Shown here in pieces: positions 61,201 through 64,000 of a stretch of 64,000 nucleotides of DNA. The DNA comes from Rhodopseudomonas palustris (lineage in GTDB: Bacteria > Pseudomonadota > Alphaproteobacteria > Rhizobiales > Xanthobacteraceae): assembly GCA_016215605.1 (NCBI GenBank), contig JACRJB010000010.1, positions 62,001-126,000 of the forward strand, given 5' to 3'. The notes under the pieces are model-generated. The model was not told the DNA's origin. It did no database searches and worked only from the letters and a program-made list of their open reading frames with translations. Position numbers and translations under genes: made by a program. Every line of letters begins with the position of its first letter. Positions within the stretch are counted from its first letter, which is position 1.

Positions 61201-61485
61201 CTGCAGACCGGCAACGGCGTGCTGACGCCGGAACTGCGCCTGACGTGGCTGCATGAATTCCGCGACGGCGTCCGCGGCATTGATGCGAATTTCGTCGAGC
61301 CGACGCTGCCGGGCGTATTCACCACCTTCACCGGGCAGGGCATCCGCGACCGCGGCGTGGTCGGCACCGGCGTCACCGGGCGCTTCGGTCCGAACGCCTT
61401 GGTCTCGCTCGGCTACGACGCCATCGTCGGCAGCAGCGACGCGGTCACCCATCTGGTCAGCGGGCGGCTCAAAGTCGCGTTCTAA
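58270..61485 (+). CDS. Autotransporter (type V secretion) with repetitive passenger
   Basis: A 1071-residue protein. The signal peptide MLKRRNILITLTIVGLGVAW ends near AAAAS. The passenger (~30-640) consists of short repeats of the form VINNSGTI / VTNYGLI / IVNYGTI / LTNYAGGTI about every 20-45 residues, a beta-helix pattern. The C-terminal ~300 residues form the translocator barrel, ending GRLKVAF with the terminal Phe. GTG 58270 is used with GGGGTG before it; TTG 58273 is an alternative. It is likely displayed or released at the outer membrane; the target is unknown. Confidence 0.88.
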   Translation: MLKRRNILITLTIVGLGVAWTAPAAAASFTVSSGTDTASKTVTGTDTGTISSGATLGVTGTAITFTGPATGVVINNSGTITATNRGIDTSGANPPRSLTLNNFAGALISTVDDAFRLNTSIGNGTVVINNSGIIVSNTGQVFDFASNSSATGTVQITNNAGGIIRALGNDAIRPGSGATVINNSGLIEATGRGINLSVSNLGTVTSFQVINSAGGVIQSADDAVRVTATTLTTTASFTVDNAGTIWSTGTGQAIDFNDITSGTVSIINRATGVIRSAGADAIRPGEGATVTNYGLIYSDGAIGSSNDGIDWQGHSGTVINKTGGTISGFRHGITTDANVTVTNEAGATIIGRNGSGVGSDGTGTVVNYGRITGAYNGSGTGDGDGVDVDFAATITNYGIIEGTGAGGYDSGGRLNNSEGLSIGGGTIINYGTISGASYGIVVNNDSNVDGTRSGVAATTLTNYAGGTIVGLNGFAIRLENKTGTAADNDSIVNYGTIIGNGAIPDPNGVVLLQSGAVDTNSVGKLDGVTYTGTGSARFIRGDGSAIQMGEGADVLTNYGSIIGNNGRAVNMEGGNDTVNIMPTSRIIGLVNGGAGTDTLNYYKIGLTEAKRAALASGQTVNIGGTLYTSFEAVNAFAPSFSAFANAANPGSAGPAWLFDNLSNSVAASPDALALINQVANASDVGAALAQLSPASYQALGRMTMSSTFQTSSLIDQRLMHGRFGFGGTDLGGAGAALAMADAGMLGAAGSTMERTLASLGSWNTRDALTASGWGSNADALAYAPVTKAPPLRAALDPDHGVFIASSLSSSREGARADSSATRATTANVVAGADWRLSETWLAGVFGGYALTNGDLDTLGSTTKISTRTVGGYGSYRAASWYANLIGLYGWDGYDNRRVALGAANSSRFDGSHYTLRGAVGTDLRMFGGFVVTPEVSLQYTRMSTDGFTESGGITALSVGSDRSESLRSSVGTRIARDLQTGNGVLTPELRLTWLHEFRDGVRGIDANFVEPTLPGVFTTFTGQGIRDRGVVGTGVTGRFGPNALVSLGYDAIVGSSDAVTHLVSGRLKVAF

Positions 61486-61493
61486 AGCCTGAC

Positions 61494-61574
61494 CGTCATT
61501 GCGAGCGAAGCGAAGCAATCCAGGCCCGAGGCTCGGGGCTGGATTGCTTCGTCGCTTCGCTCCTCGTAATGACG
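61494..61574. repeat. Intergenic palindromic repeat, family A
   Basis: CGTCATTGCGAGCGAAGCGA at the left and TTCGCTCCTCGTAATGACG at the right with GCAATCCAGGCC/GGCTGGATTGC inside. Second copy of the element at 1650-1730. It lies 9 bp after the autotransporter stop, where it may act as a transcript-end hairpin. Confidence 0.88.
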
Positions 61575-61745
61575 AGAGGTTCTCGAACCGCCGGCCTCCA
61601 GCTCTCTGCGCTGTGCAGGCGCCGCCTGCAATTACGCCATTCGGTTTTACTTGCGACGAGCCGCTCCGTGCCGCATGGATCGTCAGCGCAGTCGCGCGCC
61701 CCGATCTCTTGCTGCCGGTTAGGCGGCCTTCCCTCGCGAGCCCTC

Positions 61746-62513
61746 GTGTCGTTGATCATCCTCGATCCCTGGTTCTACGCCGCCGCGATTCCTGCGGTGC
61801 TGCTGCTCGGGCTGGCGAAAGGCGGGTTCTCGGGGATAGGCATCGCGGCGACGCCGCTGCTGGCGCTGTTCCTGCCGCCGCTCGAAGCGGCTGCGCTGCT
61901 GCTGCCGGTGCTGATCAGCCAGGACATGATCTCGCTGTACGTCTATCGCCGGCATTGGGACGCGCGCAGCCTGAAGATCATGCTGCCCGGCGCGCTGGCC
62001 GGCATGGGGGTGGCGTGGTGGACCGCATCGATCGTCTCCGACGACGTGGTCCGGCTGATCGTCGGCGGCGTCGGCGTCGCTTTCGTGCTCAATGTCTGGC
62101 TGCGGCCGCAATTGTCGCCGTCGAAGGGCTCGACCGCGGCGGGCGTGTTCTGGGGCGGCGTGTCCGGCTTCACGTCGTTCATGACCCAGGGCGGCGGGCC
62201 ACCCTATCAGGTCTACATGCTGCCGCTGCAATTGCCGAAGCTGGTGCTGGTCGGCACCACCACGATCTTCTTCGCGATCCTGAACGTGCTGAAGATCGGC
62301 CCGTATCTGCTGCTCGGCCAGTTCAACCCGGCGAATCTCGCGACCTCGATCGCGCTGCTGCCGCTCGCCGCCGCGGCCAATCTGGCCGGAATCTGGCTGA
62401 TCCGCCGGATGCCGACCGGGCTGTTCTACAAGATCGCCTATGTGCTGCTGTTCGTGGTCTCGCTGGCGCTGGTGCTGCAGGGGCTCGGCAACATGCTGCA
62501 TGGCGCCAAATAG
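61746..62513 (+). CDS. TauE/SafE-family exporter
   Basis: A 255-residue inner-membrane protein with about eight hydrophobic helices. The repeated motif GLAKGGFSGIG (~20-30) and its partner GFTSFMTQGGGPPYQVYML (~142-160) are hallmarks of the TauE/SafE/YfcA group, which exports sulfite, sulfoacetate or similar organosulfonate anions. GTG 61746 begins the conserved LIILDPWFY segment. Convergent with ccoG. The substrate here is unknown. Confidence 0.87.
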   Translation: MSLIILDPWFYAAAIPAVLLLGLAKGGFSGIGIAATPLLALFLPPLEAAALLLPVLISQDMISLYVYRRHWDARSLKIMLPGALAGMGVAWWTASIVSDDVVRLIVGGVGVAFVLNVWLRPQLSPSKGSTAAGVFWGGVSGFTSFMTQGGGPPYQVYMLPLQLPKLVLVGTTTIFFAILNVLKIGPYLLLGQFNPANLATSIALLPLAAAANLAGIWLIRRMPTGLFYKIAYVLLFVVSLALVLQGLGNMLHGAK

Positions 62514-62532
62514 CGCCGCACAGACGTGCCTG

Positions 62533-63972
62533 TCAGTTCGTCGGCGGCACGAAGTGATCGGTCGCCGCCGCGGTTTCGCCGGAGGCTGAATCCTTCACCT
62601 CAAACCGGATGTTGACCGACTTGGCCGGCACCAGGCTCGCCGGCACCTGCACCGAGATCCGCAGTTCGCGGCTCTGGTCCCGGCCGACCTCGACGCTGAT
62701 CTGTTCGCCGCCGCCATGGTCGACGCCGGGCGTCTGCATCGTCGCGCCCGGCACGCCGAGCACCGAGATCGTGAAGGTTCGCGCGGTCGGCCGCTTGTTC
62801 AGCAGCCGGACGGTGTAGTCGTTGCGCACGCCGCCGTCGGACAGCGCCACGAACAGCGGGTTGCGTTCGTGCAGCACGTTGACGTCGAGCGTGCCGCGGG
62901 TCGCCAGCACGTAGATCATCACTGCGCCGGTCAGCGCGATCATCGCCGAGTACAGGATGGTGCGCGCCCGGATCGGCCGATACACCGGCGGCTTGCCCTC
63001 GCGCCGGCGCTGGCTGTTGATGTCGGTGTCGTAGGCGATCAGGCCGGTCGGGCGGCCGACTTGCTCCATCACATGGGTGCAGGCGTCGATGCACAGCCCG
63101 CATTGCACGCAGCCGAGTTGCAGCCCGTCGCGGATATCGACGCCGGTGGGACAGACGGCGACGCATTGATGGCAGTCGATGCAGTCGCCGGCCGGCTCGT
63201 GATGCTGGCGCGCCAGTTCGGCTTTCTTCACCGACATCCGCGGTTCGCCGCGGTCGACACGGTAGGTGACGTTGAGCGCCCATTCGTCGGTCAGCGCCGC
63301 CTGAATCCGCGGCCACGGGCACATGTAGATGCAGACCTGTTCGCGCATGAAGCCGGCGAGGGTGTAGGTGGTGAAGGTCAGGATGCCGATCCACACATAG
63401 GCGACCATCGGCGCCTGGAAGCTGACCAATTGCTTCACCAGCGTCGGTGCATCGGCGAAATACAGCACCCAGGCGCCGCCGGTCCACCACGCGATCATCA
63501 GCCAGATGAAATGCTTGGCCGCCAGCTCGCCGGCGCGCCGAACGGTGAAGTCGTGCTGGTCCTTGAGCATGCGGTTGCGACGATCCCCCTCGACGAACCG
63601 TTCGACCGCGTAGAACAGGTCGGTCCACACCGTCTGCGGGCAGAGATAGCCGCACCAGATCCGGCCGGCGAGCGCGTTCATCAGGAACAGCACCAGCGCC
63701 GCGATGATCAAGAGGCCGGTGAAGTAATAGACTTCCTGCGGCCACAGCTCGATGAAGAAGAAATAGAACCGTCGGCCCGGAATGTCGATCAGCACGGCTT
63801 GGTCTGGCAGGCCCGGGCCGCGATTCCAGCGGACGAAGGGAAGGAAGTAGTAGATCGACAGCGTGATCGCCAGCAGCGTCCACTTGATCCGACGGAAGCG
63901 GCCGTGCACCGCCTGCGGGTAGACCTTCTTGCGAGGGGCGTAGAGCGGCCCCTCGATATTTGTTTCTGTCAT
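62533..63972 (-). CDS. ccoG: Cytochrome c oxidase accessory protein CcoG
   Basis: A 479-residue membrane iron-sulfur protein needed for copper delivery to cbb3-type cytochrome oxidase (FixG/RdxA). Helices occur around 30-50, 85-110, 160-180, 190-210 and ~340-360. Metal motifs: GRIWCGYLCPQTVW, YMCPWPR, and two ferredoxin clusters CIDCHQCVAVCP and CVQCGLCIDAC. The C-terminal domain is the periplasmic FixG-type Ig-like region. Gene direction implies that upstream partners (ccoNOQP) would lie beyond the right edge; downstream (left) there is no fixH/fixI/fixS but a convergent exporter. Confidence 0.95.
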   Translation of the reverse strand: MTETNIEGPLYAPRKKVYPQAVHGRFRRIKWTLLAITLSIYYFLPFVRWNRGPGLPDQAVLIDIPGRRFYFFFIELWPQEVYYFTGLLIIAALVLFLMNALAGRIWCGYLCPQTVWTDLFYAVERFVEGDRRNRMLKDQHDFTVRRAGELAAKHFIWLMIAWWTGGAWVLYFADAPTLVKQLVSFQAPMVAYVWIGILTFTTYTLAGFMREQVCIYMCPWPRIQAALTDEWALNVTYRVDRGEPRMSVKKAELARQHHEPAGDCIDCHQCVAVCPTGVDIRDGLQLGCVQCGLCIDACTHVMEQVGRPTGLIAYDTDINSQRRREGKPPVYRPIRARTILYSAMIALTGAVMIYVLATRGTLDVNVLHERNPLFVALSDGGVRNDYTVRLLNKRPTARTFTISVLGVPGATMQTPGVDHGGGEQISVEVGRDQSRELRISVQVPASLVPAKSVNIRFEVKDSASGETAAATDHFVPPTN

Positions 63973-64000
63973 GACGAACGCTTTCGCGGCTGGTTCAGCG

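Overview
The window is chromosomal DNA of a high-GC alphaproteobacterium of the Bradyrhizobiaceae, most likely a Rhodopseudomonas palustris-type organism. This rests on the GC-rich codon use, the alphaproteobacterial gene order hisD/UPF0262/phosphatase/maf/yacG/tRNA-Phe, the fused trpE(G) with an attenuator, a FixK/FNR box, ccoG, TAXI-TRAP and tricarboxylate-receptor transport genes, and several families of intergenic palindromic repeats. There are no rRNA genes, transposases or CRISPR arrays.

Layout. 1-4560: the hisD tail, UPF0262, low-molecular-weight phosphatase, a broken AAA ATPase among repeats, maf, yacG and tRNA-Phe(GAA). 5215-11377: a signalling block with an unusual H-box/LuxR-HTH protein, a hybrid histidine kinase, a receiver-Hpt protein, a dual-receiver protein and a PAS-GGDEF-EAL protein whose GGDEF motif is degenerate. 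11716-14746: the coupled biotin genes bioF-bioD-bioA. 14957-18671: a lower-GC islet (polytopic membrane protein plus Tat-exported protein) bounded by two near-identical 32-bp sequences. 18641-26188: two divergent operons, one with RutB-like hydrolase, AMI1-like amidase and TetR, the other with a complete BMP-type ABC transporter. The gap between them holds two opposed sequences matching the sigma-54 -24/-12 promoter, which suggests nitrogen-controlled scavenging of an amide- or nucleobase-derived compound.

26228-32195: small zinc-ribbon protein, CbbY-like HAD phosphatase, thioesterase, Nudix hydrolase, a low-GC DarT/NADAR toxin-antitoxin pair and secreted proteins. 32298-39127: a minus-strand run of degenerate EAL protein, tricarboxylate-type receptor, beta-propeller, PhoD phosphatase and MFS transporter. 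39298-46902: TAXI-TRAP transporter with DUF1850 protein, SDR, TPR/LprI-like protein and propionyl-CoA synthetase. 47092-49917: lipoprotein, OmpW-like porin behind a perfect FixK/FNR box, PhnA-like protein and methyltransferase.

50035-51098 holds a coupled, compositionally atypical pair: a RusA-family resolvase and a protein combining a PD-(D/E)XK-like motif with a HEPN RX4H motif. This is the best candidate here for an undescribed defence or toxin-type system. It is followed by the trp leader/attenuator and trpE(G), apt, two ParA/MinD-like ATPases, lemA-htpX, a large autotransporter, a TauE/SafE exporter and ccoG at the right edge.
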